64,000 nucleotides of DNA, taken from the NCBI RefSeq assembly GCF_004005565.1, contig NZ_SADD01000009.1:62001-126000 (forward strand), given 5' to 3'. The notes under the pieces are model-generated. The model saw only the letters and a list, made by a program, of their open reading frames with translations, ran no database searches and was not told the origin of the DNA. Origin of the DNA: Lujinxingia sediminis (GTDB taxonomy: Bacteria > Myxococcota_A > Bradymonadia > Bradymonadales > Bradymonadaceae). Shown piece after piece: positions 1-8,725 of the stretch. Position 1 is the stretch's first letter; each line of letters begins with the position of its first letter. A program made the translations under genes and the position numbers.

Positions 1-749
1 ACCCGCACCATGATGAGCTCCGGGGAGGATTCGCTGACGATGATCGTCTCGCGCAGGTCGCGGTGGGTCTCCGAGGCAAAGCGAAGCTCCTGCTGGCCGG
101 GCTCCACCTCCAGGGTGACTTCGCCGCGGCCGACGTCCTCATCGTTGAGGAGGATGCGGGTGTCGGCGGGCACCACGCTGATGCGCAGGCGTTTCTGGCC
201 GGGGGTGGCCGCCTGAGTCGAGCCGGTGTCCAGGGCCTCGGCGCGGGGCGGGGCGCCGCGATCGCTCAGGTTGAGTGTGGCCAGGTTGGCGATGATGGCG
301 GTCCGCACCTGGTTGACGACTTCAGCACGGCCGCAGAGCTCGCAGACGCCGCGATCTTCGACGAGCGCGGTGCCCTCCTGCAATTCGAAGATGTCGAGCG
401 ACCAGTCATAGATCTGGCCCTCTTCGCGCACGCTCAGGCGCAGGCCGGCCTGGGCACCGGTGGCCTCTCCGGCGCGGATGAGGCAGTCGGCGGTGAAGCA
501 GTCGCGCACCACCGGGTTGAGCTGGGAGCGTACGCGGTCGGCGCGAATGTAGCTGTAGAGGGAGTTCTGGTCGAAGGCATCGAGGATGCCCTCATTGAGG
601 GCATCGCGCAGCGGGGCGTCGACGGTAGGACCGTAGTCGGTTTTGAGACCGGCGACGACCTGGGCGTGGGCGGTGGTGCCCGGGCCAAAGGTCAACGCGG
701 TGGTGACGATGGCGGCGATGGCCAGCCAGAGAGGGCGAAGATGTGCCAT
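1..749 (-). CDS. Secreted PEGA-domain protein, 3' end outside window
   Basis: The frame opens with ATG at 749 and stays open to the left window edge (at least 249 codons), so the C-terminus is missing. Residues 1-29 form a signal peptide (a basic start, a hydrophobic stretch LWLAIAAIVTTALTF, and a cut after AHA). The next ~150 residues contain pairs of cysteines (DCFTADC, CELC) and a domain like those of bacterial proteins that combine parallel protein signals. From about residue 185 a PEGA-type beta domain follows (ISVVPADTRILLNDEDVGRG), a fold known from surface and envelope proteins. It starts 3 bases after the murI stop and is probably co-transcribed with murI. The exact role is unknown; periplasmic or surface location is inferred from the signal peptide. 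Confidence 0.8.
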   Translation of the reverse strand, partial: MAHLRPLWLAIAAIVTTALTFGPGTTAHAQVVAGLKTDYGPTVDAPLRDALNEGILDAFDQNSLYSYIRADRVRSQLNPVVRDCFTADCLIRAGEATGAQAGLRLSVREEGQIYDWSLDIFELQEGTALVEDRGVCELCGRAEVVNQVRTAIIANLATLNLSDRGAPPRAEALDTGSTQAATPGQKRLRISVVPADTRILLNDEDVGRGEVTLEVEPGQQELRFASETHRDLRETIIVSESSPELIMVR

Positions 750-752
750 AGC

Positions 753-1601
753 TTACCCGTGGGAAGTGGCGAAGGAGTCGATGATGTCGACGTGTTCGCA
801 GCGCTCGGCCACGGAGTGGCCGAAGAAGCGCGAGGCGGTCTCGACAAAGCCTTCGGGCAGATCGGTGAGCAGGAAACGGTGGGAGCCCGGGTCGGTCGAA
901 GGGGTGTGCAGGGAGAGGGCTGCCAGGGTCTCTCGGAGCGCGGTGGCGGTGGCCGAGGCGCTGTCGAGAAGTTCAAGCGGGCGGCGCATCACCTCGGCGG
1001 CGACCGAGGCGATGGCGTGGTGCAAGAGGGGGTAGTGGGTGCAGCCCAGGATCATGGTGTCGACCGGGGTGGAAGCCAGGGGCTCGAGGTAGTGGCGAAG
1101 CACCTGCTCGACGACCGGACCCTCGGTCCAGCCCTCCTCGGCCAGGGGCACGAGCAGCGGGCAGGCGATGGGGTGGACGTGGGCGTCGGGCCGAAGATTC
1201 ATCAGCGCGCGTGTGTAGCTGTTGCTGCGCACAGTGGCTCGGGTGCCGATCATGGCGATGTGTCCACTGGCGGAGCGGCGCGCGGCCAGGGTTGCCACCG
1301 GGTCGACGACACCGAAGACGGGGATCTCCAGGGCGTCCTGGAGGGCCGGGAGGGCGTAGGCGGTGGCGGTGTTGCAGGCCACGACCAGGGCCTTGATGTT
1401 GCGGCCGACGAGCTGGCGAGCGGCGTTGAGCGCGTAGCGGCGGATGGTCTCGGCGCCGCGGTTTCCGTAGGGAACGCGCGCGGTATCTCCCAGATAGAGA
1501 AGATCCTCGTGGGGCAGCGCCTCGACCAGGGCGCGCATGACGGTGAGACCGCCGACGCCGCTGTCGAAGACGCCGATGGGGCGTTGGGCCTGTGGGTTCA
1601 T
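753..1601 (-). CDS. murI: Glutamate racemase
   Basis: A 282-residue protein that interconverts L- and D-glutamate in the cytoplasm, supplying D-Glu for peptidoglycan. The family landmarks are all present: DSGVGG at residues 13-18, GDTARVPYGNRG at 38-49, VACNTAT with the first catalytic cysteine at 76, and GCTHYPLL with the second catalytic cysteine at 187. The length is usual for the family. The frame is open 46 codons further upstream, but the ATG at 1601 is chosen because homologues start a few residues before the IGVFDSG strand. It lies immediately upstream of the PEGA-domain gene on the same strand. Confidence 0.95.
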   Translation of the reverse strand: MNPQAQRPIGVFDSGVGGLTVMRALVEALPHEDLLYLGDTARVPYGNRGAETIRRYALNAARQLVGRNIKALVVACNTATAYALPALQDALEIPVFGVVDPVATLAARRSASGHIAMIGTRATVRSNSYTRALMNLRPDAHVHPIACPLLVPLAEEGWTEGPVVEQVLRHYLEPLASTPVDTMILGCTHYPLLHHAIASVAAEVMRRPLELLDSASATATALRETLAALSLHTPSTDPGSHRFLLTDLPEGFVETASRFFGHSVAERCEHVDIIDSFATSHG

Positions 1602-1895
1602 GGGTGGGTTCCGCTCGTGAGTGGTCGGTAAAAGGCGACACGTCCTGGCGCGCACGATAAGCGGGGAGGGGGACGCTGACCAGCTTTTTCGGGAGGGAGG
1701 GGTGTCGGAGCGCTTTGCCGTGAGTTGCACCCGGCACAAAGCTCGGGCGTAGCGCGTGTGGGGGTTGATGGGGGCGATGGAGCGGGCTAGGTTGAGGCCC
1801 TGTCGAAGTGATCATGCATCTTTGTAGCCGCGCTGGTTGGACGAGGGCAGGTGCCAGTCCTCGTACTGCGCGATGAATGCGATTCAGGAGTACCC

Positions 1896-4244
1896 GTGAG
1901 TGACGATACGACGCCCCGCAGTGAACCCGGCGGCGTGAAGACAAAGCTGGTGATGCTGGTGCTGGGCCCGATCATGATCGGGCTCTCCGTGCTGGTGGCG
2001 CTCTCGAGTTTTTCGCAGCTGAAGACCGCCCGTGCGATCGACCGGATGGTGGAGCAGCGTCTGGGCGGTGCGCTCGAAGGGCCGGCGCGGCTGATGGGTG
2101 AGGTTGTGGCCGCCGGCAAGGTGTTCTCGGCGACCGGCTATGAGGGGCGCTGCGTCATCCATCGCACCGACACCTTTGAGCGGCGCGGTAGCGGGGACTC
2201 GAAAAAGGAGTGGCATCGCACCGGCTCGACGTTGCAGAAGGCGAACTTCTCGCTGCGCGATGCCAGCGGTGAGTTAAAGGTCGTGCCCGGTGACGCGCCG
2301 CAGTACGTCTTGCCCAGGGTCTATCAGGAGCAGCGGGGCAAAAAGCGCGTCGAGGAGTACTGCCTGGAGGTGGGCTCGGAGGCGCTGGTGGAAGGGGTGG
2401 TCAAGCGCTCGGGGAACGCGTTGCAGGTGATCTTTGAAGGCGGGGAGGAACTGCCGATGCGGGTGGTCGGTGGCGGTGCCAGCGTTGCGCGTGAGCTGGC
2501 CACGGGGGGCAGTTTTGCGCTGCTTATGGTGAGTCTGCTGCTGCTTGTGCTGGGACTGTGGAGCCTCTTCAACAGCATCGGGCTGGTCTCGGTGGGCGGG
2601 TTTATGGTGGTGCTCACCCTGGGGGTGCTCCTCTCGTTGCTGGGCTTTGGCGCGCGGCTGACCGTTGGAGAGCTGGAGGCCAACGCCGCTCAGGTGGCGC
2701 GGGCGAAGACGTCGGCGGAGACCTCGATCCGCAAGATGATGGGGAGCTCGGCCAGGGGCTGGGAGCCGGTGTGGGAGGAGCCCTGGAATTTGAGCGCGGG
2801 CCCCTTTGAGGGGCTTAACCGCGCTGAGCGCGCGCGGGTGGAGTTGATGCGCGTCAATGTGAGCTCAACGATCGATGAGGCGCGGCGCTATCAGCGTCGC
2901 CCGCCGGAGGTCTTTTTCTCGATCGCGCTGGGTTACCCCTGGTTTAAGGAGGTCGCGCTGAGCGAAGCCGAGGAGGCGCTTAAGCCCGAGGTGGAGCGGG
3001 GCTGGCGTCGTGGGCTGGGCTTTGGGGCCGGGCTGGGCGGTGGCGCGTTGAGCGCGATTCTCATGATGCTCTTCAGCTTTATCGGCCTGAGGGAACTCAC
3101 ACGGTTGCGGATCTCGCGTAACCTGCCCACGCCACCGGTTGCGGGCGTCAGCTATGGTCCCACCGAAGTGAAGGGGCGAGTGGTGCTGCATCCGGACTAC
3201 GGCACGATTGTGTCGCCGGTGAAGAATCGCCCCTGTGTGGCGTGGGCCATCGACGGGCAGACCTACGACAGCTCCATCGATCATAAGGGCAAGATCAAGA
3301 AGGGCTTTGAGACGAAAACCTACGAGGCGGTGCCCTTCTACTGCGTGGATGAGAGTGGGCAGGTGCTCGTGGAAGTGCATGGGGCCGAGATCCTCTCCGA
3401 CCATGTGGAGACGCAAAAGCGCGGCAAAGACGAGACGCACTACCACCGCATCGACGAGGGCGACACGATCTATGTGCTGGGGACGGCGACCATCGATCCC
3501 GAGACGCATACCTCGTTGCGCATGGGGGTGGGCGAGAAGGACGTGCCTTATATTCTGAGCAACTGGAGTGAGCGTCGGGTGCAGCGCTCGAAGTTCCGCC
3601 GGGCGACGGCTTTTGTGGCGGTGGGACTTGTGGCCTTGATGGGCATGGCGCTCAGCGCGCTGGGGCTGGTCACGATCTTCTCACCGCTGATGCTGGTGGG
3701 GGTGGCCGCGGCGGTATTTGCCTGGGCGCTGATCATGCCGGTGATCTTCTTGTACAATGATCTGATCTTTATGCGTCTTCGCGTCGACCGGGCCTGGGCC
3801 AATATTGAGGTGGCGCTCAAGAAGCGTTTTGACCTGATATCGAAGCTCGAAGAGGTGGTGCGCGGGCATATGGAGCATGAGCGTGGGTTGCTCGAAGCGG
3901 TGAGCTCGGCGCGTGCTCGCCGCGAAAAGCTGGGTAAAAGCCGCGAGGGTCTGGAGGCTGTGGCCGAAGAGGAAGAGGTGCTCTCGCAGCGGGTCATGGG
4001 CCTCGTGGAGGCGTATCCCGAGCTCAAGAGCCAGGAGCTCGTCGACCAGTTCAGCCAGAGCCTCACCGAGGTGGAGAATGAGCTCGGCCTGATGCGCCAG
4101 GGCTACAACGATGCGGTGACCTTCTACAATACGCGTCGGGAGAGCTTCCCGCAGAAGGTGGTGGCCGGGCCCCTGGGCTTTACGCCCCGTCTGCTCTGGG
4201 AAGGGCGCGAGGGTCAGGCAGCGGGCCATGAGACGGCTGCGTGA
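1896..4244 (+). CDS. Membrane protein with two GIDE-like domains and a C-terminal LemA domain
   Basis: A 782-residue membrane protein. The GTG start at 1896 follows CAGGAG by five bases; the frame is open 15 codons further upstream without a better site. There is a membrane segment near residues 18-38, then a beta domain (about 80-175) resembling the GIDE fold of the mitochondrial E3 ligase MUL1, a pair of hydrophobic segments (~205-255), another at ~385-405, and a second GIDE-type domain (~425-535) with the repeated pattern 'DESGQVLVEVHGAE...EGDTIYVLGTA'. Another hydrophobic block lies at ~570-620. Residues ~620-770 match the LemA family (AWANIEVALKKRFDLI, NTRRESFPQKVVAGPLGF). No RING domain is visible. 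LemA proteins are membrane proteins of poorly known function, so the role remains unknown. Confidence 0.85.
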   Translation: MSDDTTPRSEPGGVKTKLVMLVLGPIMIGLSVLVALSSFSQLKTARAIDRMVEQRLGGALEGPARLMGEVVAAGKVFSATGYEGRCVIHRTDTFERRGSGDSKKEWHRTGSTLQKANFSLRDASGELKVVPGDAPQYVLPRVYQEQRGKKRVEEYCLEVGSEALVEGVVKRSGNALQVIFEGGEELPMRVVGGGASVARELATGGSFALLMVSLLLLVLGLWSLFNSIGLVSVGGFMVVLTLGVLLSLLGFGARLTVGELEANAAQVARAKTSAETSIRKMMGSSARGWEPVWEEPWNLSAGPFEGLNRAERARVELMRVNVSSTIDEARRYQRRPPEVFFSIALGYPWFKEVALSEAEEALKPEVERGWRRGLGFGAGLGGGALSAILMMLFSFIGLRELTRLRISRNLPTPPVAGVSYGPTEVKGRVVLHPDYGTIVSPVKNRPCVAWAIDGQTYDSSIDHKGKIKKGFETKTYEAVPFYCVDESGQVLVEVHGAEILSDHVETQKRGKDETHYHRIDEGDTIYVLGTATIDPETHTSLRMGVGEKDVPYILSNWSERRVQRSKFRRATAFVAVGLVALMGMALSALGLVTIFSPLMLVGVAAAVFAWALIMPVIFLYNDLIFMRLRVDRAWANIEVALKKRFDLISKLEEVVRGHMEHERGLLEAVSSARARREKLGKSREGLEAVAEEEEVLSQRVMGLVEAYPELKSQELVDQFSQSLTEVENELGLMRQGYNDAVTFYNTRRESFPQKVVAGPLGFTPRLLWEGREGQAAGHETAA

Positions 4245-4374
4245 GGTGTGTTGCCCCGAAGCGAGGGCCGGGGCGCGGTGGTGGTTTGCAGCGCCCGGGG
4301 CCTGTGTTAATTTTCCCGAGTTAACCCGTGCCGCGCTCGTCGTGGCAAAGCCCTCATGAAGGTCGGAGTCCTGC

Positions 4375-5100
4375 ATGCTGATTGGTTATAATAACGACGT
4401 GGAGCACCGCGGGAAGACGTTCCACATTCAGACCGAAGATCGCGGGGCGAGTACCGACACGATTGAGACGCAGCTCTTTCATGGCGGGGCGATCCTCGAT
4501 ACGCGCATCACGAACTACAGCGAGCTGGTGGAGGGGTTGAGCGGGAAGACGCGCGACAAGAAGGTCAAGAGCGCGATGCAGGCCAGCCACCGCACCCTCT
4601 ACAAGAAGCTGCTCTCCGGCGAATACGACCATATGGTGGGGCTGGAGCCTCTCTCTGATGCCGGTGCGGAGGATGTGGAGGCCAAGACCGAGGTCTTTAA
4701 TCCCTCCCAGGAGCGGGTGCCGGCCTCGGCGCTGGCGGTGGAGGAAGGCGAGGTTGAGACGTTCGAGGGGCTCGGCGGGGAGAGTCATGTGGGGCTCTCG
4801 CAGCTCAAAGACAAGCTGGCCAACCTCAAAGAGGCCAGCACGGCGGCGGCCGATGGTGGTGAGGTCTCGGAGATTCTGGATCAGGCCGAGGTGGCTAAGG
4901 CTCCGGCTGCGGCGAAGCCTCAGGCCAGGCGAGGTCGTGAGCTCTCGGGGCGTTTTAACGTCAGCGAGCTCAAAGCCGGGCTTGCGCGGGCGCGCGGTAG
5001 CGAGATTCCGTCGACGGGAGTCAATGCCTACGACGGGCTTGAGCCGATCGATGAAGACCTTTCTCTGACCGAGCTAGTGGAGGCGTTCATCGGGGGATGA
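4375..5100 (+). CDS. Conserved protein of unknown function with N-terminal YNNDVEHRGKTFHIQTEDRG-type domain
   Basis: A 241-residue protein without signal peptide or membrane segment. The first ~70 residues (opening MLIGYNNDVEHRGKTFHIQT) resemble a short domain I recognise from many deltaproteobacterial and acidobacterial proteins ('GYNTDV...YHVQTED'), for which I know no established function. The rest is acidic and helical, rich in Ala, Glu and Ser, and probably flexible. Its TGA overlaps a potential ATG of the following FtsE-like gene, so the two are probably co-transcribed. That link to the FtsEX-EnvC module is the only clue to its role. Confidence 0.7.
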   Translation: MLIGYNNDVEHRGKTFHIQTEDRGASTDTIETQLFHGGAILDTRITNYSELVEGLSGKTRDKKVKSAMQASHRTLYKKLLSGEYDHMVGLEPLSDAGAEDVEAKTEVFNPSQERVPASALAVEEGEVETFEGLGGESHVGLSQLKDKLANLKEASTAAADGGEVSEILDQAEVAKAPAAAKPQARRGRELSGRFNVSELKAGLARARGSEIPSTGVNAYDGLEPIDEDLSLTELVEAFIGG

Positions 5101-5153
5101 GCGCGAGCAGACGCGCGGCATCGTCGGGTGGCACCCGGGGAAAGATTCAAGAA

Positions 5154-5813
5154 ATGATTGCATTGTATGACGTGAAAGTTCCCACCTGTGGTGCGGGGCG
5201 CGCAGACGCGCGTGCGCTCAGCTGGCGTGTGGAGCGGGGGCAGTGGGCTGAGGTTGTGGGTGGAGCCGGCAGCGGCAAGAGCGCGCTCTTTGAGGTGATC
5301 ACGTTGATGAGCCAGCCGCTCTCGGGCCGACTGGTCGTGGCAGGACGTAACCTGGAGCGGGTGGGGCGAGGGGGGCTGAGTGCGGTACGGCAAGAGATCG
5401 GTGCGTGTGCGCAGTGGCCGCAGGTGTTGGTCGGGCGTACGGTGGTGGAACATGCGGTGTTGCCGATGGTCGCGCGTGGTGGGGCCTCGGGGGCGCTTGC
5501 TGCCGCCGAGGCGGTGCTGGAGGGGCTGGGGCTTGAGCACCTGCGCGACGTGCCCGGGAGCCAGCTTAGCGCCCAGGATCGCATGCTTGTCGGCGTGATG
5601 ATGGCCACGGTCGGGAGCCCGAAACTTGTGGTGATCGACGCGGTGCATGAGGCGCTGGAGGCGGCCTGGCGAGGACGCGTGCTCTCCTGGTTGTGGCAGC
5701 TCAAAGAGCGGGGCAGCACCGTGGTGGTCCTGGGTCGCCGGCCGACGAGTCGGTCCTCGGGAGGTGAGATCTTGCGTCTGGATGCGGTGGCACCGGAGGC
5801 GGCGCTATGTTGA
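5154..5813 (+). CDS. ftsE: FtsE-like ABC ATPase with degenerate catalytic motifs
   Basis: A 219-residue ABC ATPase-like subunit that should bind FtsX at the inner membrane. Walker A is intact (GGAGSGKS), and a Q-loop glutamine is present in ACAQWPQ. Three catalytic features are altered: the signature reads LSAQD rather than LSGGQ, Walker B reads VVIDAVHE with alanine where the catalytic glutamate is expected, and the H-loop region reads VVVLGRRP with no histidine. Nucleotide binding may persist while hydrolysis looks impaired. The ATG at 5154 gives the FtsE-like start MIALYDV; an alternative ATG at 5097 overlaps the previous stop and adds 19 residues. The gene overlaps ftsX by 7 bases. Confidence 0.75.
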   Translation: MIALYDVKVPTCGAGRADARALSWRVERGQWAEVVGGAGSGKSALFEVITLMSQPLSGRLVVAGRNLERVGRGGLSAVRQEIGACAQWPQVLVGRTVVEHAVLPMVARGGASGALAAAEAVLEGLGLEHLRDVPGSQLSAQDRMLVGVMMATVGSPKLVVIDAVHEALEAAWRGRVLSWLWQLKERGSTVVVLGRRPTSRSSGGEILRLDAVAPEAALC

Positions 5814-6718
5814 GAAGTCCGCTTGTGGCGCTGAGTCAGAGGCGCGTCTGGACGGCGTGTGTGCTTCTGGGATTGGCCGCCACGTTGAGCCTGGGAGGAG
5901 TGCTCGCGCTGGGGGGCTGGCAGCTGGAGCGCGCGCAGCAGAGCGCGGCGACGCAGTACTGGCCGGCTATTTACGTGGAGGGCCAGCCGGAGAGCGCGCA
6001 GCTCGACGTGCTCATCGCCGAGGTCGAGGGGTGGTCGCGGGTCGACCAGGTGCATCGACGCTCGCCAGAAGAGAGTTTGGATCTTTTGCGCGAGCGCCTC
6101 GGCGAGGAGGAGGTGCGTCGGATGGGGCTCGATGCCTCGCTTCTGCCGGTGGTGTTGGAGGTGGAGCCTTCGATGCTTGGGCAGGGCAGTGAGGCGCTGG
6201 CGGCCCGGGTTGCGGCGCTGGAGGTGCGGGAGGAGGTGGTGGCCGTGGATCTTCCCGAGTCGCAGGCGTTGGAGGCGCTGGCCGCCTGGCGGGCGATTCG
6301 CGCCGGGGTGTGGTTGTCCTGGGCGCTGGCGCTGATGGGGGCGTTGATGGGACTGGGCGGCCTGGTGTGGCGACTTCGTGAAGAGGAGCGCGCCGAACAG
6401 ACGATGCTGGAGCAGTTTGGAGCTTCGCGCGTGGCGCTGGGCCGCCCCACGTTGATTCGCGGGCTGGTGCTGGGCGGGGCGGCCGGCGTGCTGGCCGCCC
6501 CGGCCACTCTTATGCTCTTCAGTGGGTTTCGCGCCGCGCTCCAGCCCCTGCTCGTCGATGCGACGCTGAGCGCGGCGGCGGCCGTGCCGGTCATGCTCGC
6601 TCAGGTGGTCGGCGGCGCGCTCCTGGGCACGCTGATCGGGTGGGTGCTGCGCCGCCCCCGTCAGTCCGACACGGCTCCAGGCGCGCTGCGCCCCCTGCTG
6701 GACTGGAGGCTTCCATGA
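5807..6718 (+). CDS. ftsX: FtsX-like cell-division permease
   Basis: A 303-residue inner-membrane protein with FtsX topology: one N-terminal membrane segment (~18-38), a periplasmic domain of ~120 residues opening with the strand PAIYVEG, then three C-terminal membrane segments (~165-188, 215-240, 255-280). The segment EQFGASRVALGRPTLIRG corresponds to the 'K.VGAT...I+.PF' region of FtsX. In the known system FtsX transmits ATP-dependent movement of FtsE across the membrane to an EnvC or other amidase activator. Here it overlaps ftsE by 7 bases and the EnvC-like gene by an ATGA, so the three are very probably one operon. The sequence is far from E. coli FtsX, so the call rests on topology and context. 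Confidence 0.8.
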   Translation: MLRSPLVALSQRRVWTACVLLGLAATLSLGGVLALGGWQLERAQQSAATQYWPAIYVEGQPESAQLDVLIAEVEGWSRVDQVHRRSPEESLDLLRERLGEEEVRRMGLDASLLPVVLEVEPSMLGQGSEALAARVAALEVREEVVAVDLPESQALEALAAWRAIRAGVWLSWALALMGALMGLGGLVWRLREEERAEQTMLEQFGASRVALGRPTLIRGLVLGGAAGVLAAPATLMLFSGFRAALQPLLVDATLSAAAAVPVMLAQVVGGALLGTLIGWVLRRPRQSDTAPGALRPLLDWRLP

Positions 6719-7788
6719 CGACCCGACGCTCCGGTGCTCGCCGGCTTGCCGGCGCTGTGCTTCTGGCGCTTTTTCTAAGCTCACCGGCCGGCGCCGAGGT
6801 TCCGGCGGCCGAAGGCCCGAATGCGCCCGGGTGGCTCAAGGGGCTTGATGCCCGTGAGCGCGACGCAATCGCGCTTGATGAAGAGCTCGAACGCCAGCTT
6901 GCGCAGGCCCGCGCGCTCGACGCCAGCGGCGACCTTGTGATGGCCGATGAGCACGCCGTCTGGCGTGCTACCCGGGGGATGCGACGCGAGATCAGCACTC
7001 GCCGGGCCGCATGGGACGCGGCCACGCGCAAGGTCGCCCGTCAGCCAGTGTGGCAGCCGCCGGCGCGCGCCGACCGCGTTAAACGCCTGCTTGAGCTGAG
7101 TGAGCTGGCGGCGATGGCCACGCTCCACGATGAGCTCGATACGCTCGGGGAGCTGGCCCGCGGGGTGGAGCGGGGGGCCGAGCTTTTGACCTGGCGCACC
7201 CGACTCGATGTGAGCATCGCCGAGCAGCAGGCGCTGATCGCCGCGCGAAAGCGCGAGCGCGCGCTGTGGATCGAGCAGGCGCTTCATCAGGGGGGCTCCG
7301 GGCTTCATCTGGCCTACGTGCAGGCCGCCCAGGCGCTGGAAGAGGCCGAGGCGTCGATGCCCGAAAACCCCTCGACGGCGGACTTTCACCGAAAGAAGGG
7401 GGCATTGGTGCCGCCGGTGAGCGCGCCGGTGACCCATCCCTTCGGGCCGCGAAAACTCAAGGGCACCCAGAGTACGGTGCGCCATACCGGCCTGACCTTT
7501 GAGGTGGAGGTGGGCACCGATGTGCGGCCGGTCTCCGAGGGGTTGGTGGTCTATGCCGAGCGTTTTGTGGGCTACGGGCTGGTGGTGATCGTGGACCACG
7601 GAGGCGACTACCACTCGCTCTACGCTCACCTTGAGCGCATCGAGGTGGAGGTGGGCCAGCGGGTGGGGCGCGCCGATGTGCTGGGGACCTCCGGGGAGAG
7701 CGGTCGGCTGGAGGGGCCGGGGCTTTATTTTGAGTTGCGGGAGCGCGGGCGCCCGGTGGATCCCGCGCCCTGGTTTGTGACCCGTTAA
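6715..7788 (+). CDS. envC: EnvC-like periplasmic amidase activator with degenerate LytM (M23) domain
   Basis: A 357-residue exported protein. Residues 1-27 form a signal peptide ending near PAGAE. The middle (~30-235) is helical, probably coiled coil, with many charged residues. The C-terminal ~115 residues are a LytM/M23 fold: VTHPFGPRK, HTGLTFEVEVGTDVRP, VVIVDHGGDYHSLYAHL. Metal ligands are lost: the usual HxxxD reads HTGLT, and the usual HxHFE reads GLYFELRERG. E. coli EnvC carries the same kind of substitution (LYFEIR) and acts as an activator of amidases, not as an enzyme. The ATG at 6715 overlaps the ftsX stop. Expected role: FtsEX-controlled activation of septal murein hydrolysis. Confidence 0.85.
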   Translation: MTTRRSGARRLAGAVLLALFLSSPAGAEVPAAEGPNAPGWLKGLDARERDAIALDEELERQLAQARALDASGDLVMADEHAVWRATRGMRREISTRRAAWDAATRKVARQPVWQPPARADRVKRLLELSELAAMATLHDELDTLGELARGVERGAELLTWRTRLDVSIAEQQALIAARKRERALWIEQALHQGGSGLHLAYVQAAQALEEAEASMPENPSTADFHRKKGALVPPVSAPVTHPFGPRKLKGTQSTVRHTGLTFEVEVGTDVRPVSEGLVVYAERFVGYGLVVIVDHGGDYHSLYAHLERIEVEVGQRVGRADVLGTSGESGRLEGPGLYFELRERGRPVDPAPWFVTR

Positions 7789-7882
7789 GAGAGCTGGCAA
7801 GCGTTGCTCGGGCAAGTGACCCCGATGAGCGCCCGGATTCTGGCCGCGAGACGCCTCTGGTGGCGCGGCTATTGAGGTTGAG

Positions 7883-8719
7883 ATGTTGGAAGGAAAACGC
7901 ATCGCCGTGGTGGTGCCGGCCTATTGCGAAGAGGCGATCTTGCCCCGCACTCTGGCGGGGCTCCCGGACTTTGTAGACCAGGTGATCGTGGTCGATGATG
8001 GCTCCCCGGATCGCACCTTTGAGGTGGCCCGGGCGCTGGCCCGTGATGAGGCGCGGGTGGAGGTGGTGCGCCTGGGCTTTAATCAGGGTGTGGGCCGCGC
8101 CATTGTGTGTGGCTATGAGCGCGCGCTGGCGATGGGGGCCGATGTTGTCGTTGTGATGGCTGCAGACGATCAGATGGATCCGGCCGATCTTCCCGCCGTG
8201 CTCGCTCCGCTTCTGCAGGGATGCGCGGACTACGTCAAAGGCAACCGCCTTCGCCATCCCGAGATCGGACGCATGCCTCCTCTTCGGCGTGCCGGGACCG
8301 CGGTGCTGGCTCGAATGACCAGCCTGGTCAGTGGGCTTGAGGGCCTGGAGGATACCCAGTGTGGCTACACCGCGATCAGCCGCCAGATGCTCAAGGCGTT
8401 GCCGCTGCGCGAGCTCTATCCGCGCTATGGATACCCCAACGATATGTTGATTCGCCTGGCGGAGCAGGGCGCCCGGGTGGTTCAACCGGTGGTGCGTCCG
8501 GTGTACGCCGATGAGGTCTCCGGGTTGAAGATCTCCCGGGTGGTGGGGCCGATCAGCGGCATTCTGTTGCGGGGGGCGGTGCGGCGAGTGCGTCGTCTCA
8601 AGGTCAGCGGGTCGGTGCGCGGAGAAGTTGTCACGCTGCGCGCGGGTGCAGCGTGTGAAGGGGCAGGCGCCCTCGCCGGAGCGCAGTCGTGGGACGATGC
8701 GCTCGCTGCGGCCGAGTAA
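7883..8719 (+). CDS. Family 2 glycosyltransferase (DPM1/DolP-mannose synthase-like)
   Basis: A 278-residue GT-A fold transferase. Visible motifs: VVVPAYCEE near residue 10 (nucleotide-sugar binding), VVDDGSPDRT near 36, and MAADDQMDP near 91 as the DxD-like metal site. The order and spacing match bacterial relatives of dolichol-phosphate mannose synthase, which move a sugar to a lipid phosphate carrier. There is no clear membrane anchor. The ATG follows GAGGTTGAG. Six bases separate it from the next glycosyltransferase gene, so the two probably serve one glycan or glycolipid pathway; the sugar and acceptor cannot be read from the sequence. Confidence 0.85.
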   Translation: MLEGKRIAVVVPAYCEEAILPRTLAGLPDFVDQVIVVDDGSPDRTFEVARALARDEARVEVVRLGFNQGVGRAIVCGYERALAMGADVVVVMAADDQMDPADLPAVLAPLLQGCADYVKGNRLRHPEIGRMPPLRRAGTAVLARMTSLVSGLEGLEDTQCGYTAISRQMLKALPLRELYPRYGYPNDMLIRLAEQGARVVQPVVRPVYADEVSGLKISRVVGPISGILLRGAVRRVRRLKVSGSVRGEVVTLRAGAACEGAGALAGAQSWDDALAAAE

Positions 8720-8725
8720 CTGTCG

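Noticed and set aside
63-1631. Plus-strand open frame of 522 codons
   Set aside because: It is antisense to murI and the PEGA gene, has Gly/Ala/Val-rich text without family features, and arises from GC-rich third positions of the real genes.
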